57,547 nt of DNA. Source: Campylobacteraceae bacterium (lineage in GTDB: Bacteria > Campylobacterota > Campylobacteria > Campylobacterales > Sulfurovaceae). Both the position numbers and the translations under genes were made by a program. The stretch's first letter is position 1. The number at the start of each line of letters is the position of its first letter. The notes below the pieces were generated by a model. That model was given only the letters and a program-made list of their open reading frames with translations, had not been told where the DNA came from and did no database searches. The DNA lies in assembly GCA_027024155.1 (NCBI GenBank), contig JALVTE010000002.1, positions 1-57,547 on the forward strand, read 5' to 3'. This document shows positions 48,604 through 57,464 of the stretch, piece after piece.

Positions 48604-49569
48604 CTAAATTGGTAAATAAATTTTATCTAATAATTCCTGATACTCCATCTCTAAATCGGAATCTAGCGTAATCCCTCCACCACTATGGTAGTAGAGTTTA
48701 TCTTTTTCTTTACTAATTGCTCTAATCATTACAGCAGATTTTAAACTCTTACCATCATATACACCAAACACACCACAATATAAGCCACGAGAGCTTAACT
48801 CTACACTATCTATAATCTTTAAAGTACTCATCTTTGGAGTACCACTAATAGAGCCAGCGGGTGTAAGTTTATCTAATATTTTACCCAAATTTTTATGCCA
48901 ATTATCACTAAGCTGGGCTTTTATCTCTGAGCTAACTTGTAAAAGCTCTTTATCGCCCGCTTTTATATTATCGATATATCGAAACTTTGGTACTGTTGTT
49001 TTTACAGCTACCATATTTAAATCGTTTCGCATTAAATCTACTATCATAGTATGCTCTGCAGTCTCTTTTAAATCGTTTAAAATTTTCTCTTTAGCATTTG
49101 GTATGCTAGCATCTATTGTGCCTTTCATTGGATAAGTACTTATAGTATTATCTTCTATTTTTATAAAGCACTCAGGTGAAAAACAGACAAATTCATTATC
49201 AATTAAAAGTTTATACGGAGCTTTTGCCTGTGCAAATATTTCACTAAAGCTCAAACTCGTTTCTATTTCACTTCTAAAAGTTAAATTTAACAGATAAGTA
49301 TTGCCTCTCTTTATCTCTTCGATAACTTGTTTAAAGCTGTTAGAGTATGTTTTAAAATCTACTGGATATTTTACCAAATTGGCTTTTTTACCCAAATCTA
49401 CGCGAGCTTCACAATCAAAACTATAGGCAATATCACCGCTAAGCTCACTTAACTTTTGTACAAAAATCTCTGTTTTATCATAAGAAATAATAAAAAGAAA
49501 TGGCTCTTTTGTGCTTGCATACTCAGTTATACGCTCAAAGCCGCTAACTCTATCTAAAAACTCAACCAT
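48604..49569 (-). CDS. pabB: Aminodeoxychorismate synthase component I
   Basis: This chorismate-using enzyme provides the precursor of p-aminobenzoate for folate. It is 321 aa, the shorter form without the N-terminal extension. The conserved C-terminal block has STYPMKGTIDAS, EHTMIVDLMRNDL, LTPAGSISGTPKM and YHSGGGITLDSD. It overlaps pyrB by 8 nt. Component II (PabA) is not seen in the window. Confidence 0.92.
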   Translation of the reverse strand: MVEFLDRVSGFERITEYASTKEPFLFIISYDKTEIFVQKLSELSGDIAYSFDCEARVDLGKKANLVKYPVDFKTYSNSFKQVIEEIKRGNTYLLNLTFRSEIETSLSFSEIFAQAKAPYKLLIDNEFVCFSPECFIKIEDNTISTYPMKGTIDASIPNAKEKILNDLKETAEHTMIVDLMRNDLNMVAVKTTVPKFRYIDNIKAGDKELLQVSSEIKAQLSDNWHKNLGKILDKLTPAGSISGTPKMSTLKIIDSVELSSRGLYCGVFGVYDGKSLKSAVMIRAISKEKDKLYYHSGGGITLDSDLEMEYQELLDKIYLPI

Positions 49570-50443
49570 TATCTAGTAGTAAATGCTTCAGCACTGCCAT
49601 TCTAACAAATACGCCATTTTTAACTTGCTCTAACACTAGCGATTTAGGGCTTGCTAACACCTCATCGCTAATATCAATATTTCTCATTACAGGACCTGGA
49701 TGCATTACTATAAAATCTCTACCATCTACCCTATCTTTAGTAATACAGTAGTGTTTTGCATATTCACTATAATCTTCAAAAATAGGTTTTGCATGTCGCT
49801 CTAGTTGTGCTCTTAAGCTCATTAATATATCGGTACTATCAAGCACACTTTCTAAATCTTCATAATTTTTAAGCTCAGTCTCTGGCATAAATGGTTTTGG
49901 TGCAACAAGTGTTACATCTAAGCCCATTTTAGTAAAGAGCCGAATGCCAGAACTAGCAACCCTAGAGTTTGCAATATCCCCTACAATAGTTAATCTTTTG
50001 CCCTCTATATCGCCATCAAAATACTCTAAAATAGTAAACAAATCAAGCAGAGCTTGCGTAGGGTGAGCCAAATTCCCAGTACCAGCATTTATAATAGGAG
50101 TCAGTTCCATATCTGCCAAAACCCTAGCCGTAGCATTCTCTGAATGTCGTAAAATAACCCCATCTGGAGCCATTGCACAAAGGTTAGCAAAAGTATCTTC
50201 TAAACTCTCACCCTTTTTAGTAGAAGAGCGTGTAGGGTCTAAATGCACCACACTAGCTCCAAGTCTCTTAGCTGCAACTTCAAAAGAGCTACGAGTTCTT
50301 GTAGATGGCTCAAAAAATAGCGTAATTAAAAGCTTACTATCAAGCAACTTAGGAGGCATCTGCTTCTTAAAAGCCTTAGCATCTGCCATAATCTTAAAAA
50401 TATCCTCTTCGCTTAAACAATTTACATCTACCAAGTGTTGCAT
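49562..50443 (-). CDS. pyrB: Aspartate carbamoyltransferase catalytic chain
   Basis: This is the committed step of pyrimidine synthesis. It is 293 aa. LFFEPSTRTRSSFE binds carbamoyl phosphate, NAGTGNLAHPTQALLDL and VMHPGPVMR complete the active site. It is the first gene of pyrB-pabB, with a -10 box at 50467-50472. Confidence 0.97.
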   Translation of the reverse strand: MQHLVDVNCLSEEDIFKIMADAKAFKKQMPPKLLDSKLLITLFFEPSTRTRSSFEVAAKRLGASVVHLDPTRSSTKKGESLEDTFANLCAMAPDGVILRHSENATARVLADMELTPIINAGTGNLAHPTQALLDLFTILEYFDGDIEGKRLTIVGDIANSRVASSGIRLFTKMGLDVTLVAPKPFMPETELKNYEDLESVLDSTDILMSLRAQLERHAKPIFEDYSEYAKHYCITKDRVDGRDFIVMHPGPVMRNIDISDEVLASPKSLVLEQVKNGVFVRMAVLKHLLLDNG

Positions 50444-50466
50444 TGCTACCCTTTTTTTAGAAAAAC

Positions 50467-50472
50467 ATTATA
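50467..50472 (-). promoter_or_regulatory. -10 box for pyrB-pabB
   Basis: TATAAT on the minus strand (context TTAGTATAATG), 23 nt before the pyrB start. Transcription would begin near 50460, giving a short leader. Confidence 0.6.
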
Positions 50473-50526
50473 CTAAAATTGTTCTTATTATTGAATTTAT
50501 TTAAATAAGAGTAATTTTATCTTATT

Positions 50527-50540
50527 TTGATTTAAATCAA
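50527..50540. promoter_or_regulatory. Perfect FNR/CRP-type box upstream of the cytochrome c gene
   Basis: TTGATTTAAATCAA is an exact match to the FNR consensus TTGATNNNNATCAA. An extended -10 box (TGATATATT, 50560-50568) lies downstream and predicts a start near 50575. This puts the box centre at about -41.5, the class II activator position. It also lies about 73 nt upstream of the predicted pyrB start. An oxygen- or redox-responsive regulator of the CRP/FNR family is inferred. Confidence 0.75.
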
Positions 50541-50580
50541 TTAATTACTCTATATATTCTGATATATTTTGCCTACAAAT

Positions 50581-50605
50581 AATTAGGAGTAATTTTATCC
50601 TAATT
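50581..50605 (+). promoter_or_regulatory. Leader hairpin of the cytochrome c gene
   Basis: AATTAGGA, 9-nt loop, TCCTAATT forms a perfect 8-bp stem immediately after the predicted transcription start. It precedes the ribosome-binding site (AAGGA) by about 10 nt. It may stabilise the mRNA. Confidence 0.45.
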
Positions 50606-50627
50606 AATTTTACTTAAGGATTATATC

Positions 50628-50978
50628 TTGAAACAACTACTAACTTTAATACTAATTTTCGCCACTACATACCTAATGGCTAACGACGAAAACGAACTAA
50701 TAAAAAAGGGAAAAGCAGTATATAAAGCAAATTGTGCCATATGTCACACTGTAAATGGGGGTCAAGCATTAGGACCAGATTTTAACATGGTTGCCTACAC
50801 AAGAACAAAAAAAGAGATTGCAAGCTATGCTAAAGACCCATATGCAAACTTTAAAAAGTTTGGCTATAGTGCAAACGCAATGCCAACCCTACCACTTGAA
50901 GATGTAGAGTTCAAACAAGTCGCTGCTTACATAAGTTCTCTACAGCCCTTTAAAAAATGGATGATTAAAAAGAAGTAA
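50628..50978 (+). CDS. Periplasmic monoheme cytochrome c
   Basis: This is 116 aa with a signal peptide (residues 1-18, ending in LMA) and one haem site CAICH (36-40). A methionine in SANAMPTLP is the likely sixth ligand. The start is TTG with AAGGA upstream. It resembles small class I cytochromes c. The FNR-type box suggests induction under low oxygen. The 3' end overlaps the convergent bioD gene by 39 nt. Confidence 0.88.
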   Translation: MKQLLTLILIFATTYLMANDENELIKKGKAVYKANCAICHTVNGGQALGPDFNMVAYTRTKKEIASYAKDPYANFKKFGYSANAMPTLPLEDVEFKQVAAYISSLQPFKKWMIKKK

Positions 50979-51584
50979 ATCCTCTAACTTATCGTATTGC
51001 TTAAAATAGTCATCGTAAAACGGCTTAGTTATCTGTGTAAATTCCTCTCTATCTTTATACAAATTTACACACCAATCATATCTAATATCGAGACTCTCTA
51101 ATGCTTTAATACTAAGCAAAGTTTCGTTTATACACCCTAAATGGCTAGGAGTTACAAGCAGGGTTTGGCAATTTAACTCTTTTATTAAATCTATCATAAA
51201 ATAACTCTTGGTTATTGGTACATACAGTCCACCAGCCCCCTCTATTAGTAAATAATCACATAGACTCTCTATTTGAGCAATTTTCTCTTTTATATTCTCT
51301 GTTTTAATAATATTTTGTGTATCGGCACTATATGGTGCAGCTGGCAAAGCAAAAGTATATGCACATATATCCAACGGCTCTAATTCTCTAAAGTTAGGGT
51401 TATATTTTTGGCAAATTTTCAACAATTTATCGGCGTCTGCTGGTACACTGCTAACACCTGTCTCTATAGGCTTAACAGCTCCAATTTTAACGCCTTGCCT
51501 ACCCAAATGCTCTAAAATTTTACAAGATGCATAAGTTTTGCCAACATTTGTACCAGTTGCCGTTATAAAAAGTTTTTTTGCCAT
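50940..51584 (-). CDS. bioD: Dethiobiotin synthetase
   Basis: This closes the ureido ring in biotin synthesis. It is 214 aa. FITATGTNVGKTYASC is the P-loop, AVKPIETGV and IEGAGGLYVPI are the other conserved parts. It is transcribed toward the cytochrome c gene, with a 39-nt overlap of the coding ends. Biotin ligase (birA) lies elsewhere in the window. Confidence 0.95.
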   Translation of the reverse strand: MAKKLFITATGTNVGKTYASCKILEHLGRQGVKIGAVKPIETGVSSVPADADKLLKICQKYNPNFRELEPLDICAYTFALPAAPYSADTQNIIKTENIKEKIAQIESLCDYLLIEGAGGLYVPITKSYFMIDLIKELNCQTLLVTPSHLGCINETLLSIKALESLDIRYDWCVNLYKDREEFTQITKPFYDDYFKQYDKLEDLLLFNHPFFKGL

Positions 51585-51622
51585 TAGTTACCTACCAATA
51601 ATTACATTTATTCCACAAAATT

Positions 51623-51631
51623 TGGTATAAT
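51623..51631 (+). promoter_or_regulatory. Extended -10 promoter for clpS-clpA-aat-tal
   Basis: TGGTATAAT is an extended -10 box 32 nt before the clpS GTG. A ribosome-binding site (AGGAG) lies at about 51650-51654. It lies between the divergent bioD and clpS starts. Confidence 0.65.
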
Positions 51632-51663
51632 TATAGTAAAAAGAGCTTTAGGAGTAACAAAAA

Positions 51664-51960
51664 GTGCCTAATATAAAAGAATTAACAGATGTTGAAGTAG
51701 ATATTACCAATCCACCGATGTATAAAGTTATACTACACAACGACGACTATACACCAATGGATTTAGTTATAGAGATATTAACTTCTATATTTCACAAAAG
51801 TGTAGATGAAGCAAACAGTATAATGTGGCAAGTACACGAAAAAGGTAAAGCAGTTTGTGGCGTATATGTGCACGAAATAGCACAAACAAAGGTACATCAA
51901 GTTAAGGCAACAGCCAAATCAAACGGCTATCCGCTACTTGCCACCTTAGAGAAGGAGTAA
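51664..51960 (+). CDS. clpS: ATP-dependent Clp protease adaptor ClpS
   Basis: This is the N-end rule adaptor that delivers substrates to ClpA, 98 aa. MYKVILHNDDYTPMDLVIEIL is the signature and GKAVCGVYVHEIAQTK follows. The start is GTG. It is 3 nt upstream of clpA, and aat (leucyl/phenylalanyl transferase) follows, so N-degron tagging, recognition and unfolding are in one operon. Confidence 0.96.
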   Translation: MPNIKELTDVEVDITNPPMYKVILHNDDYTPMDLVIEILTSIFHKSVDEANSIMWQVHEKGKAVCGVYVHEIAQTKVHQVKATAKSNGYPLLATLEKE

Positions 51961-51963
51961 ACT

Positions 51964-54165
51964 ATGATAAGCGTAAATTTAAACGAAGTATTTACACGCG
52001 GTGTAACATTAGCAAGAAACAATAAACATGAATATTTAACACTAGAGCATATACTTTTATCGATTGCAAACTCTAAAATCGGTCATAAAATGCTTAGCGA
52101 TTTAGGGGTTGATATAGATGATTTAACAAAAAATTTAAATATATATTTAAATAGCCACATTCCACAACTGCCAGATAGTGCCGACCCAATGCAGACTATG
52201 GCACTATCGCAAGCAATCAATGAAATGATGCTTCATATTAACTCCGCTGGTAAAAGCGAAGCAACTATTGGCGATATGTTAGCAGCTTTAATGCTACAAG
52301 AAGATAGCTACGCAAAAACCCTGCTAGAGTTTTACGGTGTTGAGAGAATAGATGTTTTAGAGTATATCTCTCATCCAGAGAGTGACAATATAGAGATAGT
52401 TTTTGAAGAGGAGAAGAGCGAAAGTAAAAGCAAAACTCCACACTTAGATGAATACACTATAGAGCTAACAGCCCTAGCAAAAGAGGGTAAAATCGACGAA
52501 GTAATAGGCAGAACTGCCGAGATAGACAGAGTTATGCAAATTCTGTGTCGCCGAAAGAAAAACAACCCACTTTTGGTTGGTGAACCTGGTGTCGGTAAAA
52601 CTGCAATAGCTGAAGGTTTGGCTCTAAAAATTGCAAACAACAGTGTGCCAGAAGCCATTGCCGACTCTAAAGTATATGCTCTTGATATGGGTGCACTAAT
52701 TGCAGGCACAAAATATCGTGGCGATTTTGAAAAACGCATAAAAGGTGTTATTAGCGAAATCAAAACTGTAGATAACGCAATAATGTTTATCGACGAAATT
52801 CACACAATCGTAGGAGCAGGTAGCACAAGTGGCGGTAGTATGGATGCAAGTAACTTATTAAAACCAGCACTTGCAAGAGGCGAGCTAAAGTGTATAGGTG
52901 CAACCACACACCAAGAGTTCAGAAACTTTTTCGATAAAGACAAAGCTCTATCTCGCCGTTTTGGAAAGGTAGAGGTAGATGAACCAAGCATAGAAGATAC
53001 ATTCAAAATCTTAAAAGGCTTACAGAAAAAGTACGAAGAGTACCATAATATTAAATTTAGCGACGAAGCACTGCAGAGTGCAATAGATTTAAGTGTAAAG
53101 TATATTCATGAGCGCTTCTTGCCAGATAAAGCAATCGATATTATCGACGATGCCGGTGCATCTTTTATGCTCCGTTCTATAAAAAATGAGGTTATAACTC
53201 AAAACGATATTGCAAATATTGTAGCAAAACTGTTAAAACTGCCAGCCAACACAATAGAGAAAGACGACACTAAAAAACTTAGAGACTTAGAGAAAAGTTT
53301 AAGCAAAAAAATTATAGGACAAAACGAGGCAATAACAGCCTTAAGTAGTGCCATAAAACGCTCTTACGCAGGGCTTAACCAACCAAACACTCCAATAGGA
53401 AGCTTCCTATTTATTGGACCAACAGGGGTTGGAAAAACTGCCCTTTCTCAAGCTTTGGCAGATGAGCTAGGCATACACTTTGAGCGTTTAGATATGAGTG
53501 AATATATGGAGAAACACGCAGTTAGTCGCCTAATTGGGGCACCTCCTGGGTATGTCGGCTTCGAACAAGGTGGGCTTTTAACCGAAATTATCAAAAAACA
53601 CCCACACACGGTGCTACTACTAGACGAAGTAGAAAAAGCACACCCAGATATTATGAATATTCTACTTCAAATTATGGATGGAGCAAAGCTTACAGACAAC
53701 AATGGCATAATAAGCGACTTTAAACATGTAGTCCTAATAATGACATCTAACCTCGGAACAAAAGAGGCAAATGTAATGGGCTTTAATAAAGACGACTCAA
53801 TAAAAGAGGACAACGCCGTAAAACAATTCTTTAGTAGCGAATTTAGAAACCGCCTAAGCAAAGTTATAAGCTTTAACGCTCTTGGTTCAAAAGAGTTACA
53901 AAGCATTGTAAAAATAGAGTTAGAGAAGCTAAATAGACAGTTAAAGCCAAAAAATGTAGTCATAAAAGCAACTCCATCTGCAATAAAAGAGATAGCCGAG
54001 CTTTCAAGCAAAGAGTTCGGAGCTAGAGATATAGCTAGAATTATAGATAGCAAAATCAAAGAGCACTTAAGCGAAGAGATGCTATTTGGCAAGCTAGTAA
54101 AAGGTGGCGAAGTAAAAGTTGGCTTTAAGGGTGGCGAATTTACATTAGATTTTAAAGAGGCGTAA
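51964..54165 (+). CDS. clpA: ATP-dependent Clp protease ATP-binding subunit ClpA
   Basis: This is an AAA+ unfoldase, 733 aa. The N-domain precedes two AAA modules with Walker A motifs GEPGVGKT and GPTGVGKT. The first module has IMFIDEIHTIVGAGS and the second has VLLLDEVEKAHPDI. It overlaps aat by one base. Confidence 0.97.
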   Translation: MISVNLNEVFTRGVTLARNNKHEYLTLEHILLSIANSKIGHKMLSDLGVDIDDLTKNLNIYLNSHIPQLPDSADPMQTMALSQAINEMMLHINSAGKSEATIGDMLAALMLQEDSYAKTLLEFYGVERIDVLEYISHPESDNIEIVFEEEKSESKSKTPHLDEYTIELTALAKEGKIDEVIGRTAEIDRVMQILCRRKKNNPLLVGEPGVGKTAIAEGLALKIANNSVPEAIADSKVYALDMGALIAGTKYRGDFEKRIKGVISEIKTVDNAIMFIDEIHTIVGAGSTSGGSMDASNLLKPALARGELKCIGATTHQEFRNFFDKDKALSRRFGKVEVDEPSIEDTFKILKGLQKKYEEYHNIKFSDEALQSAIDLSVKYIHERFLPDKAIDIIDDAGASFMLRSIKNEVITQNDIANIVAKLLKLPANTIEKDDTKKLRDLEKSLSKKIIGQNEAITALSSAIKRSYAGLNQPNTPIGSFLFIGPTGVGKTALSQALADELGIHFERLDMSEYMEKHAVSRLIGAPPGYVGFEQGGLLTEIIKKHPHTVLLLDEVEKAHPDIMNILLQIMDGAKLTDNNGIISDFKHVVLIMTSNLGTKEANVMGFNKDDSIKEDNAVKQFFSSEFRNRLSKVISFNALGSKELQSIVKIELEKLNRQLKPKNVVIKATPSAIKEIAELSSKEFGARDIARIIDSKIKEHLSEEMLFGKLVKGGEVKVGFKGGEFTLDFKEA

Positions 54166-54890
54166 TGTCATCAATATTCGACGAAGATTACTTTATACCG
54201 CCACTTAACAAATTTAGTTTCACATTTCCAAACCCAAGAGAAGCAAGCGATGAAGGCTTGCTTGCTTATGGTGGAGGCTTAGAACCAAACCGCATTTTAA
54301 ATGCATATCGCCACGGCATATTTCCATGGTTTAACGAAAACGACCCAATTCTTTGGTGGTCACCCAATCCTAGACTTCTGCTCTACCCTAAAGATTTTAA
54401 AGTTAAAAAATCTTTTAAAAAAGTGTTACGAAAAAGGGACTTTTTAGTTAAATTTGACAATAATTTTAAGCATACAATTCAAATGTGTGGTAAAATTAGA
54501 GAAGAGGAAGGTACTTGGCTTATAAAAGATATGCAAGAAGCATATACCCAGCTCCATAATATGGGCTTTGCACACTCTGTAGAGGTTTACAGAGATGGCG
54601 AGTTCATAGGCGGACTCTACGGTATTGCAATTGGCAAAGCTTTTTTTGGTGAAAGTATGGTCTCTTTAGCACCAAACGCTTCTAAGATAGCATTAAAAGC
54701 ACTTAGTGATGTCTTAAAAGCAAAAAATTACAAATTTATAGATTGTCAAGTTCCAACACCACATCTACAAAGCTTAGGAGCAGAGCTAATAGATAGAGAT
54801 ATTTTTCTCGACCAATTAGAGCTAGCCTTAGAAGATGGCGGAGATATAGGTAGTTGGAAAGACTTTAAATGGGAGTATAACGATGGTTGA
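54165..54890 (+). CDS. aat: Leucyl/phenylalanyl-tRNA--protein transferase
   Basis: This enzyme adds Leu or Phe to protein N-termini, creating N-degrons for ClpS/ClpA. It is 241 aa. YRHGIFPWFNENDPILWWSPNPR, GTWLIKDMQEAYTQLHNMGFAHSVEV and GGLYGIAIGKAFFGESMVS are the family landmarks. It overlaps tal by 8 nt. Confidence 0.97.
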   Translation: MSSIFDEDYFIPPLNKFSFTFPNPREASDEGLLAYGGGLEPNRILNAYRHGIFPWFNENDPILWWSPNPRLLLYPKDFKVKKSFKKVLRKRDFLVKFDNNFKHTIQMCGKIREEEGTWLIKDMQEAYTQLHNMGFAHSVEVYRDGEFIGGLYGIAIGKAFFGESMVSLAPNASKIALKALSDVLKAKNYKFIDCQVPTPHLQSLGAELIDRDIFLDQLELALEDGGDIGSWKDFKWEYNDG

Positions 54891-55884
54891 TGAAAATAGC
54901 GGATTCTCACTTTGGGTAGATTTTATCGAGAGAGACTTCATAAAAAGCAAACTTAAAAATATGGTCGAGTATGGTACAATCGATGGTGCAACAAGCAACC
55001 CATCTATCTTTGCAAATGCAATTACAAAATCGCCTGCTTATAAAGAGCAGTTAGCTCAGTTAGATGGTTTAACTCCTAAACAGAAGTACGAAGCTTTAGC
55101 CATTGCCGATATTAAAGCAGCTGCACAAGTACTGAGAGACTGCTACGATAAAGCACTAGAGGGCTTTGTAAGCCTAGAAGTTGACCCATATCTCTCCAAC
55201 GACACACAAGGCACAATAGACGAAGGCTTAAGACTATTCCAAGCAATAGATGAGCCAAATGTAATGATAAAAGTACCTGCAACAGAAGCCGGCTACGATG
55301 CTATGACAGAACTTATGAGCCGTGGAATCAGTGTAAATGCAACTTTAGTTTTCTCTCCAGAACAAGCCGAAAAGACTCTAAAAGCTATGAAAAAAGGTAT
55401 CGATAAATTCGAGCAATTTGGTGGCAGAAGAGTAGAAGGTGTTATTAGTGTATTTGTAAGCCGTTTCGATAGAATGCTAGATAACAAACTAAAAGAAGCC
55501 GGCATACCAACAGCAAGAACAGGTGTTCTTAACGCTGCAAAAATCTACAACGACATAGCAAAGTGCAAAGAGCCAGCAATTAAAATCCTATTCGCAAGCA
55601 CAGGCGTAAAACCAGAACAAGGCTTAGAGAAAGACTACTATATCTCATCTCTATGTGCAAAACACAGCATCAACACAGCCCCAATAGAGACAATAGAAGC
55701 CTATGAACAAAACCCAAACAAAGGCAAACTAGCTCTACCTATAGATATGGTAACAATTAATGCCCACTTCGACGCCCTTAAAAATATAGGAGTAGATATA
55801 CAAGAGGTTTATGATACACTAATGAAAGACGGCCTAAAAGCCTTCGAAGAAGCATTTAGCGATATGCTAAAAAGTTTAGAATAA
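54883..55884 (+). CDS. tal: Transaldolase
   Basis: This is a pentose phosphate pathway enzyme, 333 aa, a TIM barrel. DGATSNPSIFANA and VMIKVPATEAGYDAM with the Schiff-base lysine are visible, as is NATLVFSPEQ. It is last in the clpS operon, and a hairpin terminator follows. Confidence 0.95.
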   Translation: MVDENSGFSLWVDFIERDFIKSKLKNMVEYGTIDGATSNPSIFANAITKSPAYKEQLAQLDGLTPKQKYEALAIADIKAAAQVLRDCYDKALEGFVSLEVDPYLSNDTQGTIDEGLRLFQAIDEPNVMIKVPATEAGYDAMTELMSRGISVNATLVFSPEQAEKTLKAMKKGIDKFEQFGGRRVEGVISVFVSRFDRMLDNKLKEAGIPTARTGVLNAAKIYNDIAKCKEPAIKILFASTGVKPEQGLEKDYYISSLCAKHSINTAPIETIEAYEQNPNKGKLALPIDMVTINAHFDALKNIGVDIQEVYDTLMKDGLKAFEEAFSDMLKSLE

Positions 55885-55911
55885 TGTACAAAGCAATAAA
55901 GCTTGTACATT
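55883..55911 (+). terminator. Terminator of the clpS-clpA-aat-tal operon
   Basis: AATGTACAA(A)GC, loop, GCTTGTACATT forms an 11-bp stem with one bulge starting at the tal stop codon. It is followed by a short AATTT tract. The T-run is weak but the hairpin is strong. Confidence 0.65.
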
Positions 55912-55947
55912 AATTTAATAACTGAAGTTACATACTATATACATCAT

Positions 55948-56024
55948 TTAATCAATCAAAAAAGATATCTTAGCAGTAATTCTATACTTAACAATCTTAT
56001 TATCTTTTACTTTAGCACCTGTTT
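55948..56024 (-). pseudogene. Dodecin, C-terminal fragment cut by the IS256-family element
   Basis: On the minus strand about 25 codons read KTGAKVKDNKIVKYRIT, then AKISFLID and a stop. This is the C-terminal strand pair of dodecin, a small flavin-binding protein of about 65-70 aa. The reading frame runs into the right end of the IS element (inverted repeat core at 56025-56038) and meets a stop inside it. The N-terminal two thirds are absent beyond the IS, so the gene is broken. Confidence 0.8.
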
Positions 56025-57316
56025 TAATTCTGTGTCAAAACCTCTTAGCCAATAAAATTATACCAAATTTAAAGCATTTTGCAACCTCTCTTTAAAATGT
56101 ATGCTGAGTTGAGAGATTGTAAGGCTCCAATTTCTAATTGGCATAGTCCATTTTTTCTCAGCATTTTTAATCCCTACAAATAGTGGTTTTAAAAGGCTAT
56201 TATCAGTAGGGAAAGCACCTTTTGTTTTAGTAAGTGCTCTAAACTGGCGATGGACTGATTCTATAATATTTGTAGTATATATAATACGGCGTATCTCTTT
56301 TGAATATTTAAAGTAATTTGAGAGATTATCCCACTTATTACGCCAAGAGTCAATAACAATAGGGTATTTCTTACCCCACTTCTCTTCAAGCTTATCGAGT
56401 GCATATTCTGCTTCCTCTTTACTATTGGCTTGATAGACACTTTTAAGCTCTTTAGCAAACTGCTTTTGATTTTTAGAAGCAACATATTTAAGACTATTTC
56501 TTATCTGATGTACAATACATAGTTGAACTTCTGTATCAGGAAATACAGAGTTAATAGCTTCTGGAAAACCTTTTAATCCATCAACTGAAGCAAAAGGGCA
56601 TCTTCTACTCCACGGTTTTGTAAATATGTTAATACTTGTAGCCAGAACTTAGCTCCTTCACTTTCATTTAGGTAGAGTCCTAGTATCTCTTTTTTACCCT
56701 CTAAGTTTACTCCTAATACTGTATAAAAGGCTTTAGATATATAGACTCCCTCTTCTTTTACTTTATAGTGTATAGCATCAAGGTATATAAAGGGATATAT
56801 TGACTCTAGTGGTCTTTGTTTCCACTCTTGGAGCATTGGTATTAATTTATCTGTTACAGCTGTTATTGCAGGCTTTGAGAACGATACACCGTATATCTCT
56901 TCTATATGGTCTCTAATTTGAGCATAGGAGTTACCCAAACTAAACAAAGAGAGTATCTTCTTCTCTATCTCATCTGACATATGTGTCTGATTCTTTTTAA
57001 CAATTTGAGGCTCAAAACTACCGTTTCTATCTCTTGGGGTATTTAACTCAAAGGTTCCATGCTCGGTTTTCATAGTCTTTGAGGTGTAGCCATTTTTACG
57101 ATTTCTTTCAAGGTCTTTGGCTAAGTGTGATTCTAACTCTGCTTGAAGAGTCATCTCTGTGAGCTGTTTTACCAAGTCATTAAGCACACCACCTTTAGCT
57201 GTAACACTTTTACCACTCTTTACTTGATTAGCAAATTCTTCTAAGTCTATCTCTATTTTCATTGTAAATCCTTCTGTGTTTATTATTTTATCTAATTGAC
57301 ACAGAATTATTTACAC
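56018..57316 (-). mobile_element. IS256-family insertion sequence, transposase frameshifted
   Basis: Inverted repeats share the core TAATTCTGTGTCAA at 56025-56038 and its inverse at 57296-57309, bracketing one transposase frame. Similar TGTGT-containing ends are typical of IS256-type elements. The outer limits are approximate because matching beyond the core is weak. No target-site duplication was identified, and the two flanks belong to different genes, which points to rearrangement after insertion. Confidence 0.85.
56058..57262 (-). pseudogene. IS256-family transposase with a one-base deletion
   Basis: The mutator-type transposase starts at 57262 (MKIEIDLEEFANQVKSGKS). It reads in frame to about 56598, then stops early (LLQLMD). 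One missing T in a T-run at about 56592-56598 moves the rest to another frame. Restoring it gives ASVDGLKGFPEAINSVFP and then a normal C-terminus ending FKERLQNALNLV at 56058, about 401 aa in all. The three DDE residues are in PFIYLDAIHYK, SVDGLKG and TTNIIESVHR; the break falls just before the second. Not active unless frameshifting restores it. Confidence 0.88.
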
Positions 57317-57444
57317 TCCCCAAAGGACGTTATATCTCCTATTGGAACTATTTGATCATTGCTTATTGATGCAAACTCTATTTTTTTACTCTCTTTTTCT
57401 ACTAAATCAAATAGATTTGGTTCTAACCTACATCCCCGCCACAC
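57307..57444 (-). pseudogene. Unidentified coding fragment truncated at the IS element
   Basis: From a GTG at 57442-57444 on the minus strand, an open frame includes LEPNLFDLVEKESKKIEFAS then ISNDQIVPIGDITSFGECK and stops inside the IS inverted repeat. The product is not recognised. It is not the missing part of dodecin. A stop lies directly before the GTG, and the preceding 35 nt are unusually GC-rich for this window. Confidence 0.4.
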
Positions 57445-57464
57445 CTAACGAGCCCTTCCTTTCC

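Noticed and set aside
56585-56605. Programmed -1 frameshift in the transposase
   Set aside because: The local sequence does not form an X XXY YYZ slippery heptamer in the right phase, so a base loss is simpler.
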